From Pochonia chlamydosporia 170 (Eukaryota > Ascomycota > Sordariomycetes > Hypocreales > Clavicipitaceae): 64,000 bases of DNA. Each line of letters opens with the position of its first letter. Positions within the stretch are counted from its first letter, which is position 1. Where the stretch lies: assembly GCF_001653235.2 (NCBI RefSeq), contig NC_035792.1:1860001-1924000 (forward strand), written 5' to 3'. The position numbers and the translations under genes are program-made. Below the pieces are notes generated by a model. It saw only the letters and a list, made by a program, of their open reading frames with translations. It had not been told where the DNA came from and did no database searches. Of the stretch, positions 48,547-60,753 are shown piece after piece.

Positions 48547-50945
48547 ATGGAGGCCAAGAAGGTGTGTTGTCTGTCTTCACTGCGATGCCTCTCTGTACTG
48601 GTATCACTACCTTGCCAACACAGTCTAACATGATTCATTTGTTCTAGGTCATTCACAATGTCAAGGGCATTTTCGGTGGCCAGACCACCAACGGTATCTT
48701 GCGACTCACAGACTATCATATGGTCTTTTGCGCCCCGGTTGACCAGCATGAGCCGACGAGCGCCGACCCGGCCACACCACCCAAGATGAGGGAGCGATGG
48801 TTGACATATCCGATTCTGTCGTATTGTTCTCTTCGCCCAACACCTCCTACTTCAAGGCAATCTCCATCTATACGCATTCGATGTCGCGATTTCACCTTTG
48901 TCACCTTCAACTTCAACGATAATGGCGCCGCTCGGGACGCTTTTGATTTCATCAAATCGAGAACCTGTAAACTTGGCACGGTAGAAAAGCTCTACGCCTT
49001 CAGCCACAAACCACTTAAGAACGAAAAGGAAGTGAACGGATGGGAATTCTACGACCCTAAAGCCGAGTTTCGGAGGCAAGGTATTAGCGAAAAGTTGCCC
49101 GACAAGGGCTGGAGAGTCACCACAATCAACAAGGATTATACATTTTGCGATACGTACCCGGCATTTTTGGTCGTGCCTTCCAAGATTTCGGATAATGTCC
49201 TCAAATATGCTAGAGACTTTCGTTCTCGGAACCGAATTCCCGTTTTATCATATATTCACCCCGTCAACAACTGTACTATCACGAGAAGCTCACAACCCCT
49301 CGCCGGCATCACCAGGAAAACAAATGTGCAAGACGAGCGACTGGTTGCGGCATCCTTCTCTGCTTGGATGCCTGGTGGATCGGAGGAGTCCACACCTCCT
49401 GTCAGCCAACAGGAGCCTGCCGAGAGCGAGATGCTGGAATCTTCACTCTCAGAGTTGGAGCGCTACGAAGATGAGCTCATCTCCCGATCAGCCGCCATCT
49501 ACGACGAAAAGACTGGCGAAACGAGGATATATGGACGGCAGCAGGCTAACATGATTGTCGACGCTCGCCCTACCATCAACGCCATAGTCAATCAAGTCCA
49601 GGGCATGGGATCTGAGAATATGGACAAGTACAAGTTTGCGACAAAGACTTTTCTTAGTATCGAAAATATCCACGTTATGCGCAACTCCCTGAATAAGGTA
49701 GTAGAGGCTCTCAAGGATGCTGATGTGTCTCCTTTACCTCCTAATCGAGAACTCTTGAGTCAAAGTGGCTGGTTGCGACATATTAACGACGTGCTGGATG
49801 GGTCCGCTATTATCGCCCGTCGAATTGGCATCAAGCACTCACACGTCCTCATTCATTGCTCAGATGGATGGGATCGTACCAGCCAACTGAGTGGTTTGGC
49901 GCAAATCATGTTGGACCCATACTTCAGAACCATTGACGGCTTCATTGTTTTGGTGGAGAAGGACTGGTTATCATTTGGCCACATGTTTAGACTGCGCTGT
50001 GGTCATTTAAATCATGAGGACTGGTTTGCAGTCCAAAAGGACGCCTTGGCTGGGTCAAAAGTCCAGCCTGGAGAAAACGATGGGCGCAATGATGCGCTTC
50101 AGAATGTTCTCACGGGGGCCAGGCGGTTCTTCAACCAGAATAAGGAAGATGCTGAGTTGGACGCAGCCAGCGAAGTTACATCGGGAAAGGTGGTTGATGA
50201 AGAGGCTACCGCACCAAAGATGGTCAGCCCCGTATTCCATCAATTCCTCGACTGCACGTATCAGTTGATCCGACAGAATCCTACCCGGTTTGAATACAAT
50301 GAGCGCTTCCTTCGTCGGCTGCTCTACCACCTCTATTCTTGTCAATATGGAACCTTCCTGTACAATTCTGAGAAACAGAGAAAGGACGCCAGGGTCAGTG
50401 AGAGAACATCTTCTGTTTGGGACTACTTCCTCTGCAGAAGACAAGAATTCACAAATCCTGATTATGACCCCACTGTTGACGACCGCGTCAGGGGTAAGGA
50501 GAGGATTCTTCTGCCGAATCTCAAAGAAATCAGATGGTGGCATCAATCGTTTGGCCGCACAGATGACGAAATGAATGCAGGGTTGCATGCTGCTGCTGCC
50601 GCTGAAAATGGACGGCTTGCCGCCGTGTCTAACTTGCATGGTTCTCCTCGCGCCGATCAAATTTCGAGATCAGCTTCAGGGACGCCAAAACCTCCGGGTC
50701 TGGGTAACAGCCACACGGTGTTGACGGCAGTGGAAAGTGCACATGAGACTCTCACGCCAGGCAATAACCAGGCTTCACTGCGCCGTAGTGCCTCTGCCGA
50801 GGGCCCCAACGCCTTCACAGCTATTCGGGACGGTCTGTCGGGACTGAACATTGGCAAAGGTGTGTTGAGCAGTCTTGGTCGTGCCGAGGCTTCTGGGTCA
50901 GGTACGCCTCCGCATAAGGAGCAAGAAATGCGCCAGATGACATAG
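48547..50945 (+). CDS. ymr1: Myotubularin-related phosphoinositide 3-phosphatase Ymr1 (two exons)
   Basis: Exons 48547-48561 and 48648-50945 give 770 residues. The first exon is 15 nt (MEAKK). A PH-GRAM-type region follows (LRLTDYHMVFC, then RCRDFTFVTFNF), then the inactive-looking linker segments GWEFYDPKAEFRRQGI and WRVTTINKDYTFCDTYPAFL that are typical of the family. The catalytic loop HCSDGWDRTSQ (CX5R) is at about residue 407-417, followed by ALAQIMLDPYFRTIDGF-like sequence and WLSFGHMF. Myotubularins remove the 3-phosphate from PI3P and PI(3,5)P2 in endosome and autophagy traffic. The tail after residue 620 is Ser/Gly/Pro-rich. The frame stays open for 136 codons after the TAG at 50943-50945. 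Confidence 0.94.
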
Positions 50946-51693
50946 AAGGTCATGTTCCCTGCTGAGCACGAGGATGAGCAGAAGCCCTGTGAAATTATTG
51001 AGACGTCGAATACAGTAATTCACAAATGCCCTCGGCCTCGCCCATTTGCACATACATTATTAATTAGGAGTGTGGCCAGCAAATGTTGCCCAACAGAGGA
51101 AGACATCAGCTGTGGATGGGCAATTGTTCATCCTCTAGAAGAAGAAGATGCGGACGATACTGCGAGCCCTTCATACTGCTTGGATTCCTCGCCGTCAGCT
51201 GCCGGACCTTCCGGCTACAATAGTCAGTCGGCAATGGAAGCATCAAATACGTCGATTGAAGGCCGAAGCCGGCCGGAGACGAGCTGTTCCTACCAGGAGA
51301 AGGGATTGGCGGGCCCGGTTGTGGCTGTATCCGAGAAGAGCGTATCTACGGTGTAGCAGACATGACGAACTGCATAGTGGATGGTGGCTGGTGGAATTGG
51401 GTGTTTTAGAGACAGCGAAACATATACTTACACTATTGTGATATTTATAGATGGTGGGAGTCGTAGCGAAAGCGTTAATGACAATCGAACTTTTTGAAAC
51501 TATTCATTCACTTATGCGAGCAATTGCAAAATACTTGGTGTTTGGGTTGAATTTTGTCTATCTCGTAAATCTCATTTCTCGATCCATCTCACGTACATCG
51601 TCCAGGTCTTGCATCCTCAATGATAGCATCGTCACCTATTGATCTCTTTCTTTTCTTCTACATCTTTGTGTTTTAGGTTCTAGATTTGGGTGT
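50946..51693. other. Convergent intergenic region with an open in-frame extension
   Basis: This lies between Ymr1 (plus) and PheRS beta (minus). Positions 50946-51356 remain open in the Ymr1 frame (136 sense codons, acidic and Ser-rich near the end), ending in a TAG at 51354-51356. The remainder is probably 3' UTR sequence of both genes. Confidence 0.5.
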
Positions 51694-53769
51694 TTATAAG
51701 AAGACTTCGAGGTTGATTTCGAGAGTGCTGACAGGGTATCTATAACAGAGTTAGTATTGTTGGTTAGTATTAAGGGTGGCACGGCTGGAAACATACCTCA
51801 GATCGAATTTCTCCAGGACAGTAGGGTGAATGATGCCAAACTCGCCGATACGTCTCTCCTTGCCGCCGAGGCGGAGATGTACCGATGCAGCGTGGCCAGG
51901 GAAGAAAGTCTCTTCCTTGAGCTCCTCGATCCAGTAGCCATCGGCCTTGGTCGGGTTCTCCTTGACTTGGTAGTCGGCTCTTTCCGGCAGTGAGGCCCTC
52001 GTCGTGGGTGAGGAAGGCAGTGCGGAGCATGGCCAGGACACGGTCGAGCAGGCCGTGGACAACTTCGAAACCACTCGACTTACCGCACCATGCGGCGGCA
52101 AAGTGGCGTTCGTTGCGGGCCTTGCGTTCAGCAGATTCATCCTTGAAGGCAACGTCTGAAACTTCGAAGATCTTGAAGGGTACACTGTGGCCCTTGTTCT
52201 CGCGGATGGTCTTGAGGAGGCCGGGAAGCAGAGAGGTGCGGACGATTTGGTATTCCAGGGTCTTAGGGTTGGCTAGGCGGATGGCGGTCTTGCCGTCATC
52301 TTTGCGGTTCAACCAGGCAAAGTTCTCGTCGTGGCTGCACAGAATGAGTGGCAGGACTTCGCTCCAGCCAGCCATGGCGGCTTCGATGCGCACGATGTCG
52401 GCCAATTTGTTGATCATTAGGGGACCGCCAATGGTGGCACTTCGCGTAGGAGCAGTGCGTGGCAGCTTGTTGAAGCCGTAGCAGACTGCGAGATCCTCCA
52501 TAACGTCACACTGGTGTAGGACATCAGCACGGGTTGGTGGAATGGACACCTCGAGCGAGTTGGGGTCCGTGGCTGATGGTTTGGAGTCGTAGGCCATCTT
52601 GGTGAGAAGCTTGCAAAGACCCTCGGGAGTCTCGCTCAAGCCGGTGCAGCTGTTGAGGTAGTCGACCTCGACGTGGGTGACTCTGGGTTTTAAAGACGGT
52701 GTCACACGGCTGAGGCTATTGTGCTCTGAAATAATCCTGACGGGCTCGACGGTGAAGGGCTCTGCAACATAGCAGGAGAACATGGTGACCAGCATATCGG
52801 TGACGATTTGCAGCTTGGTCATGTCGGTGGCGGTGATCTCAATGAAGACGTTGGTGGTGTTGAGGGTGATCTTGGAGTGCTCTCCGTTGATGATGGGAGG
52901 TAGTGAGCAGACCACTCGGTTGGCATCGTAAATGACGGGGTATACAGGAGCGTCGCGGATGATGTGCAGGTAACGACCGAGGTGCTTATCAGATTCGTAA
53001 AAGGTCATGAGCTCTTCAGCGTTCATTTCCTTGGTCTGGTTCAAGGGAATAAACTTGATATCCTTGGGCGGCAGGGCTTCGTAGGTGAAAGGACCTTGGA
53101 CGGTGTCAAAATCGTGGGTACCCATTGACACCAAAGTTCGATTTCGCGCCAAGTTTTGGTGCAGCTTGTCTTGCAACGCAATGAAGGATTCATATCGGTC
53201 CGGGGTGAACTTGATGTTGCGCAGGACGGCACCGGAGACGAAGGGCCGGACTTTGGTGGTATCAGGCAGGACTTTGATAACCTGGGTTGTCACATCTTTG
53301 GGCTCGACGACACGAAAGTTGGGAGGTTTCATGCGGCCAAGGAAGATGTTGAGATTGAGGGCAATGCCCTCGAAGCAGAGCATATCATAGCGGTTGGCTC
53401 CAATTTCGATCTTGAGCTGAGGGGGCTCCTGCTTGCCGTCGACTATGGGACGCTCCTGGTTCTCGGTGTCTTCGTCGAGCTCGATGCCATAGTCGAAGCA
53501 GAGGTCTTCGAACTCTTCATTGGTGAACCTGGGGGTGACGGACGGTTAGTTTATGTTTGCAGGTATATTTGTATATTTTCATCTTAAGTAATTAATGCGC
53601 GTCCATGGCGTGGTGAAACGGCATAAAAGCCTTGTTTTACGTCCGAATCGGCGACGGAGGTATGAAGGAGGGGCAAAACAGGACGGAACAAAAGCGCAAC
53701 ACGAATGCAGACTTACTTCTTGCCAAGAGCCTCGAAAAGCTTGTACTTGTCCACGGAGATGGTCGGCAT
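51694..53769 (-). CDS. frs1: Phenylalanyl-tRNA synthetase beta subunit, cytosolic (three exons, frame broken)
   Basis: Exons 53769-53717, 53528-51797 and 51739-51694. The start MPTISVDKYKLFEALGKK leads into TNEEFEDLCFDYGIELDED and EIGANRYDMLCFEGIALNL, typical of eukaryotic PheRS beta. The B5/B3-B4 editing and core domains follow (IPPTRADVLHQCDVMEDLA; AIRLANPKTLEYQIVRTSL). The C-terminus (DYQVKENPTKADGYWIEEL, FFPGHAASVHLRLGGKERR, ending VSTLEINLEVFL) is well conserved but lies in another frame: near 51971-51990, at about residue 531, one base is surplus, so exon lengths sum to 3n+1. The protein pairs with the alpha subunit to charge tRNA-Phe and is essential, so a sequencing error is the first explanation; a recent mutation is less likely. 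No intron fits the break. Confidence 0.92.
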
Positions 53770-55414
53770 GGTGAGATTGGGGGCTCAATGCCTCAGACTC
53801 CGGTCGCAGTAGTCTGTATTGAAGCGACTGCGTTGATTGCGGTCGATTGCCGGCAAGGCGGTGGTGAGGTGATGTGGGATGTGGTCAATGTACTAGAAAT
53901 TATGGCGGGGTGAGATTTCGCTTTGAGTCAGTCAGTCACAGACTCACAGACTCACAGACTCACAGTCCAGTCGCAGTCACCCATGAATTTTTGGGTGCGT
54001 GTGGACTTGGACCAACCAGATGAGAGGAGACGAGGCCAGGCACTGACTCTTTGGGCAGCGCAACTGGCTGCCTTTTTTTGGAGCCCAGCCAAGAGTCCAG
54101 TCCGGAGTCGGTGCCGAGAATGAAGACGAGGAACATGGAATTGCCCGACTGAGACATGTTATGCACATAAAACCGGATGGGGATGAAAGTATGCAGACTA
54201 TGGAGTATACGCATCAAGTTAGTTTTAACGAGATGGGAATCGAATTTCACGTTTTGAAACATCATTTTCATTCGAACTGCCATGTAGGACACAATGGTTT
54301 GCCAGCATAAGTAGAAGTAAGGAACATTGATGATCCCGACCCGGAAGCTGATGGTGGATGAGGTCGTGGTCTTGGTCTTGGTGAGGGGCAACATTGAGCT
54401 CCAGTTTTAGCTTGTTTTGATGTTGCTTGTTTCGAAGTTGATGCGACTTGACGGTTGAAACAGTGGCTTTTGATATTCAAAATGCCCTGTGCAAAGTTAG
54501 AGATTTCCCATCTTAGCTGTGGGTGCTATTACATTACAAATGCACTCTGGGCCAAGAATATATTGCAATATTTCTCGAAAGGTTCACGCATGCATTGGGC
54601 TGAATCTAGCAAAGCTGAAACCCTCTGCTGAGAAAAGGAGCATGCGACACATGAACCCAGAAGTTCCAGGTTGAATTGACCCAGTCATGGGCATGTTTGT
54701 GGTGCAGGCAACTTCGGGGCATCCGATAACTTAACACTGACCAGGCTTGACGTAACCCAAATAATAAAGGCTCCGAGAATTGCAGCCCTGGCTATAATGC
54801 GTAGTGCGTCTGGTTCATCCAAATCAAATTTCTGCATTCCATGTTGCCCAACACTGTAACTAGAAGATCAGTCACGGTGTGTCCAATGTTCGATGATCTG
54901 GCTGGGCATTGATTGCATCACTGGGGCACTGCAAGTACCTCGGAACCTCCAATAGGTTGAATGCAGCTGAGGGAGCGGGTACCTGGTACTTTGTGTTTGT
55001 TCCTTGTCCATAGAAGCTTCAGTCCAAAATGCCTGTGCTGCCCACCGCCTGCTCAGCACCAGTTGACATGCTGAACACTTGCGCAGCCAGCCACTAGCTG
55101 TTACTGCCAGTGACTGCCACTAGCCACTAGCCACTAGCCGCTAAGCTGGCTGCTGCTGTTGCTCCTTTTTGCTGCTCCAGTCTCTTCCAGTCTACGTTGA
55201 CGTCTACTGTTGACCGAAGTGGATTGATTGATTGATTTGCTCCCACTCAGCCAGCCTGCCAGCCCAGCCTATTGACTCCATGACCACCTCCAGCACCACC
55301 AGCACCACCACCTCATTCATCCCTCGCTTTGCCATTTGATCTGCCTTCTCCTCCATCTCGACGACGCTCTCTTCCCCCCCGACAGATACGCGCTGTCACC
55401 CCTCGTCATTCGCC
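53770..55414. promoter_or_regulatory. Divergent promoter region between PheRS beta and PP2A-A, with short tandem repeats
   Basis: About 1.6 kb separates two divergent starts. It contains three and a half copies of the 8-bp unit CACAGACT at 53937-53965 and a run of CCACTAG units at about 55090-55140. The final 200 nt before the PP2A-A start is C/T-rich, a likely leader. No coding sequence is supported. Confidence 0.6.
53937..53965. repeat. Tandem repeat of CACAGACT
   Basis: Three complete 8-bp copies of CACAGACT plus CACAG lie head to tail, about 170 nt upstream of the PheRS beta start. Copy number may vary between strains. Confidence 0.85.
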
Positions 55415-57922
55415 ATGACTGACGCGACCAACTCAAACGATGAACTTTATCCTATCGCAGTTCTCATCGACGAGCTAAAGGTACAGCCGCCTGCCTGATC
55501 GTAGCAACATTCCCGCGCCAAACCCACCATCAAACCCCCCAATCTTCACATCATCGTCACGCTTCCCCATTGCCTCTCCCAAAATCGCTCCCTAATTTGC
55601 GTCTCCTCTGAGCTTATGCTAACTCAACCTGTCTCTGCTCATTCTAGCACGACGATGTCCTGCTCCGTCTCAACGCTATCCACCGCCTTTCCACCATTGC
55701 TCTTGCTCTCGGGGCCGAGCGCACGAGAGACGAGCTCATCCCCTTCCTAGACGGTTAGTTTTGTTTTGACCTTGTGCCCACCCGACGACCAGCATTCTAT
55801 GTCAGGACAACCGACCCCTAACCATTTCTTGCCGCCCTAAACAGAATCGGTCGAGGATGAGGACGAAGTTTTGGTGGCTCTGAGTGAGGAACTGGGCAAT
55901 TTCATCGAATACGTTGGAGGCCCATCATATGGTCATGTTCTCCTTTCGCCTTTGGAGAATCTGGCTGCCATCGAAGAACCAGTGGTTCGAGACAAGGTGA
56001 GCATTTCTTGCCTTCCCTCGACGATAATTGCTGCCTTTTATTGCCTGTCAGCAATTTGTTGTGCGCTAACACTTGCTTTCCCCTCCAGGCTGTCGAATCG
56101 CTAAACAAGATTTGCGAAAGCCTCTCAGCACAGCAGGTCGAGGAGTACTTCATCCCCCTCACCATCCGACTCTCCAAAGCAGACTGGTTCACCTCCAAGG
56201 TGTCTGGCTGCGGCCTCTTCACCACTCCTTACCGCAAGGTGTCTCCTCCCATCCAAGAACAACTCCGCCAGCAATTTGGTCTGCTCGTCCACGATGATAC
56301 CCCCATGGTCCGCCGACAAGCCGCCACCAACCTGGCCAAGTTTGTCAAGGAGATGCCCGCATCCATCGTAATCGAAGAAATGATACCCCTCTTCCAGCAC
56401 CTTGTCCAAGATGACCAGGATAGCGTGCGTCTTCTCACAGTTGAGATCCTCATCTCCATCGCCGAGGTCGTACCGAAAGAGCAACAGTCCAGCCACGGTG
56501 TGTTGTTGACTTCTTTGCGCAACTTGATAGAGGACAAGAGCTGGAGGGTTCGCTACATGATTGCCGACAGGTTTGAGAAGGTTGGTTTATGCAAGCAAAG
56601 CTCGCTAATTTTGATGTTGCCGAACCTGTTTGACTAACAATGCAAATAGATCGCCAAGGCCGTCGATGAAGAGGTTGTTTCAAGAGATCTCGTCCCCGCC
56701 TTCGTCAAGCTTCTCAAGGACAATGAGGCCGAAGTTCGCACCGCAATTGCTGGCCAGATTCCTGGATTCTGCGCTTTAGTTGAGCGATCAACCTTGCTCA
56801 ACGACATCATGGGCAGTGTTGAAGATCTTGTGTCTGACAGCTCACAACACGTCCGTGCCGCCCTTGGTACGCAGATTAGCGGGTTGGCTCCTATTCTAGG
56901 CAAGCAGGAGTATGTCGCAATGCATGCGGAGACATTCATGACTGGCATCCAAAGCTGACCTCATTTCAGGACTATCGACCACCTGCTTCCCATGTTCCTC
57001 CAAATGCTCAAGGACGAGTTCCCTGAGGTTAGGCTCCACATAATCTCAAAACTGGAGCAAGTCAACCAAGGTACGTTTCAAACTTTATAATACCCACAAG
57101 AAAAGAGAAGATAAGAGATCTTCTATCCACACTGAACATGATCTCTAACAACGCGCAGTGATTGGTATCGACCTCTTGTCACAGTCATTGCTACCCGCCA
57201 TTGTTCAGCTGGCCGAAGACAAGCAATGGAGAGTGCGACTCGCCATTATCGAGTACATCCCCTTGCTTGCCAGCCAGCTTGGTGTCAAGTTCTTTGACGA
57301 GAAGCTCAGCAATCTGTGCATGGGCTGGTTGGGAGACACAGTCTTCTCCATCCGTGAGGCTGCCACTCACAACCTAAAGAAGTTGACGGAAGTGTTTGGT
57401 GTTGAATGGGCCAGCGAGCAAATCATACCCAAGGTCATGGGGATGGGTAGCCACCCCAACTACCTGTACAGAATGACCACCTGCTTTGCCATTTCGGTAA
57501 GTTTCCTGCAAGGCAGAGGATGTCATATTCCCTTCTATTTGGTTGTAAACTGACACCATCCACAGACGTTGGCCAGCGTTGTCAGCATGAACGTGATTGC
57601 TAAGTCCATTCTGCCAATGCTTGACAAGATGGTTGACGACGACATCCCCAACATCCGATTCAACGTTGCCAAGACGTACTCAGTACTGATCAACGCACTG
57701 CGCCGCTTGCCGGACGAGGGGACGCTGTACTCGCTTGAGAAGGAGGGCGCAGAAATCACACCGTCACCCAAGGGCCAGGAACTCATCCAGCAACGAGTGC
57801 TGCCCAACCTGACAAAGCTGCAAAAGGATGACGATGTGGACGTTCGATACTTTGCGACTACGGCGGCGGCTGAGGCGACGGGGTCCACGCAGGGCGGGGA
57901 GCCCATGAATACATCACCATAG
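55415..57922 (+). CDS. tpd3: Protein phosphatase 2A scaffold subunit A (PR65/Tpd3; eight exons)
   Basis: Exons 55415-55480, 55648-55753, 55845-55996, 56089-56580, 56650-56909, 56970-57070, 57159-57496 and 57566-57922 give 623 residues. The start contains [12 protein letters not shown], a nearly invariant PR65 opening, and HEAT repeats run throughout ([99 protein letters not shown]). Length is close to yeast Tpd3 (635). The subunit is a horseshoe scaffold that holds the PP2A catalytic subunit and a regulatory B subunit, acting in mitosis, septation and TOR signalling. All donors are GT and all acceptors AG, and phases agree. The last 20 residues are polar and unlike animal PR65. Confidence 0.96.
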
Positions 57923-58374
57923 AATGCGACGAGACAGTAAGAGAGACGTAATGAAGCAATTCCCTTATATTGCCACCCACTGCTAGATTCTGCGCCAAAG
58001 AAGAAAAAAGAAACAGATCAAAATCCAAATCCCAACCAGGTCCTTGCTCTTTTTTTTCTTTTTTTGTTAAATCTCAACACAAGCCAGGTGTTGGCGGGGA
58101 CGAGGAAGGATGATGAGTTGTGCAAAACGGAGCGAGGTCTGCCCAATGACGGAAATGGGAAAGGGAAGATGGGGACGTATATACGAAAATAAACCAAAAC
58201 TTGTTAACGATTCAAGAAGTGTGCCGGTGTCGTGATCTTTTTCTTTTAGTAGTGAGGTCACAATACATGTGCAAGCCCTTTCACTGTATCATGTTTCTAA
58301 ACCAAAATCAAGTCTCTAACCAGGGTATCGTACATCTATGCAACTTCACCGCAACCATCACCACCCTTCTTTTA
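57923..58374. other. Convergent intergenic region
   Basis: This lies between the 3' ends of PP2A-A (plus) and the methyltransferase gene (minus). It is A/T-rich with poly-T at about 58049-58067 and poly-A/G at about 57998-58016. Probably 3' UTR and polyadenylation sequence; no gene. Confidence 0.6.
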
Positions 58375-59118
58375 TCATACCCTCCTAAAGCACAAGGTAC
58401 TAATAGTCTGCCCCTTGACACCCCCAAAACTAAACGTCCTATATTCCACCCGTCCCTCCACGACAAACGCACCGCCCGCATCCTCCCCCGTAAACCAATT
58501 CGTCAACTCCTCCTCCGTCCAATTACAACTCGTCACCAAAAACACGCCCCCCTTCTTCACAAGCGGCACCACCCGTCGGGGATACAGTTCGCAAAGCCGT
58601 CTCCCCTGCTCCTTTTGCTCCGACAACGAAATGGCATCGAAGGTGCCTTTATCGAGAACAACGTCCCATCCGTCTTTTTGGGCGTCCGTCAGCACCGCGT
58701 CGTATGAACCCCCGATTATGTCCCATTCTCGAAATTCAATGTCCTCTAGGTCCTTTGAGGATGCGACTTGTTTGGCGAGCGCTATGCTTTGCGGGCTGTA
58801 GTCTACGCCGAGGGCGCGGCCGGGGAAGTCTTCCCGCAGGGAGAGGAGGATGGAGCCGTTGCCGCAGCCGAGGTCGAGGAAGGTTGTGTCCTGGGGGAGG
58901 GGGAGGGTGTTTAGGAATTGAATCATTTTTGTTTCGGCGTCGGAGTCGTCGAACCAGATTGTGCCTATGTCGGCGGGGTTGGAGGTGTGGTTTGTTAGTT
59001 CGCGGGTGTAGAGGGTGTTCCAGCTGGTTTCGTTAGCTGGGATTTTGGAGGGGGAGGGGATGTCGTACTATTCTTTTGTTCCGAGTTCGGAGGGGGTTAG
59101 GTGGTCTGGGGAGGACAT
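58375..59118 (-). CDS. efm4: Efm4/METTL10-like protein-lysine methyltransferase (two exons)
   Basis: Exons 59118-59069 and 59023-58375 with a 45-nt intron (donor GTACGA, GCTAAC branch site, acceptor CCAG) give 232 residues. Splicing joins ELGTKE-YWNTLYTRELTNH, the standard opening of this family, and removes an apparent TAG. The SAM-binding motif I is FLDLGCGNGSILLSL at about residues 65-80, followed by GVDYSPQSIALA, and the post-motif DVVLDKGTFDAISLSE. The C-terminal NWTEEELTNWF segment is also typical. Yeast Efm4 methylates a lysine of translation elongation factor eEF1A; the substrate here is inferred by family. The short intron is at the low end of the size range for these fungi. The ATG at 59118 is the first in frame. 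Confidence 0.88.
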
Positions 59119-59791
59119 CTTGGAGGTGTTTGTGATGGATGGTTTGGTGGTGTATTTGGTGATATTTTTGGCTGGTGTTGATATTGGTTTGATATGGAGG
59201 GGTATACGAGATTGGAAGGCGGTGGGGGTTGCTGGTGGTGGGGGTGGGAGGGGCAGCTTGAAGGGTCTGATATCTGCTGGTGGGAGTGAAGAGAATTGAA
59301 TTAATTTGCGCAGTTTTCTTGATATGTGATTAGTCTGCGAGCATTGAGAAGACTGTAGCTACCTAGAGATGTGCGTAGGTAGAAACCTAGGTAGCTAGGT
59401 TGGTATGTGAGAGGGGAGGAAGTGGCAAAGCTCTGTTGGCAGCTTCTCGTCGCGATATTTGGACATCATTTGCAAGTCAGCTTCGGACAAGGAACATTGA
59501 CAAGCAGTCACGTAGAAACAACAATTGTCCACATTCTTTATATTCTCCGTCGTCTATCTCGTCGACGGAATATCCTACCATCCCAAAAGGGTAAGCAGAA
59601 GAGATGACCATGAAAATCAACAATCATGCAGATATCTTGCATCCAAACACCATGCCCCGAGAAATATGTTGAAAAAAAAAAAGTTTAATCAATGACCCAG
59701 CCCAACCCAAAGCTCAAAAATGATTCCATGAACTATATAGGGGTTTTTTTAAACAGTAAAACACCCATGCAAAAATAAAGTAAAATGGTGT
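59119..59791. other. Tandem intergenic region
   Basis: This lies between eIF6 (minus, upstream in transcription) and the methyltransferase gene. It contains the methyltransferase promoter, G-rich on the plus strand at 59010-59280, and the eIF6 3' flank, with a poly-A run at 59670-59684. No gene is supported. Confidence 0.55.
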
Positions 59792-60753
59792 TTAGTAGAA
59801 ACTTTCGACCATTGTATCCTTCATGCTGGTGTTGATGTTGCTGGGGCCCTGGCCCTCGCCGAGTCTGAAAACACTTTCAATAACACTGAGCTCAGTGGCT
59901 GTGGTGTCAAGGCCAGTGACGGCCAGCCAGTCGTTGACGACCATACCTGCGCCGACAAGATGGCTACCACGGTTGACGCTGCCGGCAACGAGGGGCACTT
60001 GCAACAGACTGGACAGCTCGTCCTGGTCTTGGATGCTGGTCTTGGGATGCACGAGACCGCCCTGGTTAGACAGGCTCATGTAGCTGCCGACAAGAACATT
60101 GTCGGCTACGGTCTGTCGGAAGACCTCGACGCCGAGGACGTCAGCAATGATTTCTTCCGTCTCGCGCTCGAGATCAGGGTGGATCAAGGCAATGTGGTCA
60201 TTGGTGGCGATGACATTGCCGAGGGCGGAGAGACGCTCTTCAATACGCTGGATGCGCACTGCGTCCGGGAGGGAATTGCGAAGGTGTTGCAATTCTTGGT
60301 CTGTGGTGGATGTGGGCACAAGGAGACCCTTTCGGTTACCAGCCGTCATTCGGCCAATGATGCGAGTTCCGGCGATTGTTGTGCGGACTGTGGGCACGAC
60401 ATCTTGAAGCTCTGCCTCGAAGACAGAGTAGAAGTTTTCGCTGGCACCGAGGGCCACCAGGGCATATGAGTTTGTGAGAGTCGAGAAGACACCAACCCTG
60501 TGAAGAAGGCAAATGCATGTCAGTCACGATTCCGGGTGAAATATGCAGAAAATGAATTTGATAGCATGTCCGACTTGTTAAAACTGCTCAAGGAAGAGGT
60601 AAAAAGAGCAGACAACTGGGTAGGAAGAAGGCTCTTCCCCTGCTTTGCATCGCGGGGGCGGGGTTGTTGGGCGTGTTTGTGCGCAGTATGACAGTCACAG
60701 ACGCAGGGTCTCACTTACTCGTTGGAGTTCTCAAACTGAGCGCGGACAGCCAT
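59792..60753 (-). CDS. tif6: Eukaryotic translation initiation factor 6 (eIF6/Tif6; two exons)
   Basis: Exons 60753-60719 and 60497-59792 with a 221-nt intron give 246 residues, the family standard. The start [12 protein letters not shown] joins [17 protein letters not shown], and the fivefold pseudosymmetric repeats are evident ([67 protein letters not shown]). Tif6 binds the 60S subunit in the nucleolus and cytoplasm, helps its maturation and blocks joining to 40S until release. The C-terminal extension of animal eIF6 is absent, as is usual in fungi. Confidence 0.96.

Noticed and set aside
59069..59072. Apparent in-frame TAG near the start of the Efm4-like gene
   Set aside because: The first two bases of the TAG are the end of exon 1 and its G begins a GTACGA donor. 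A 45-nt intron with GCTAAC and CCAG restores the family sequence KEYWNTLYTREL.
46493..60753. A functional cluster of translation genes (RPS3, PheRS beta, Efm4-like, eIF6)
   Set aside because: The genes lie on both strands with separate promoters and are interleaved with unrelated genes (Ymr1, PP2A-A). Chance neighbourhood of housekeeping genes is enough to explain it.
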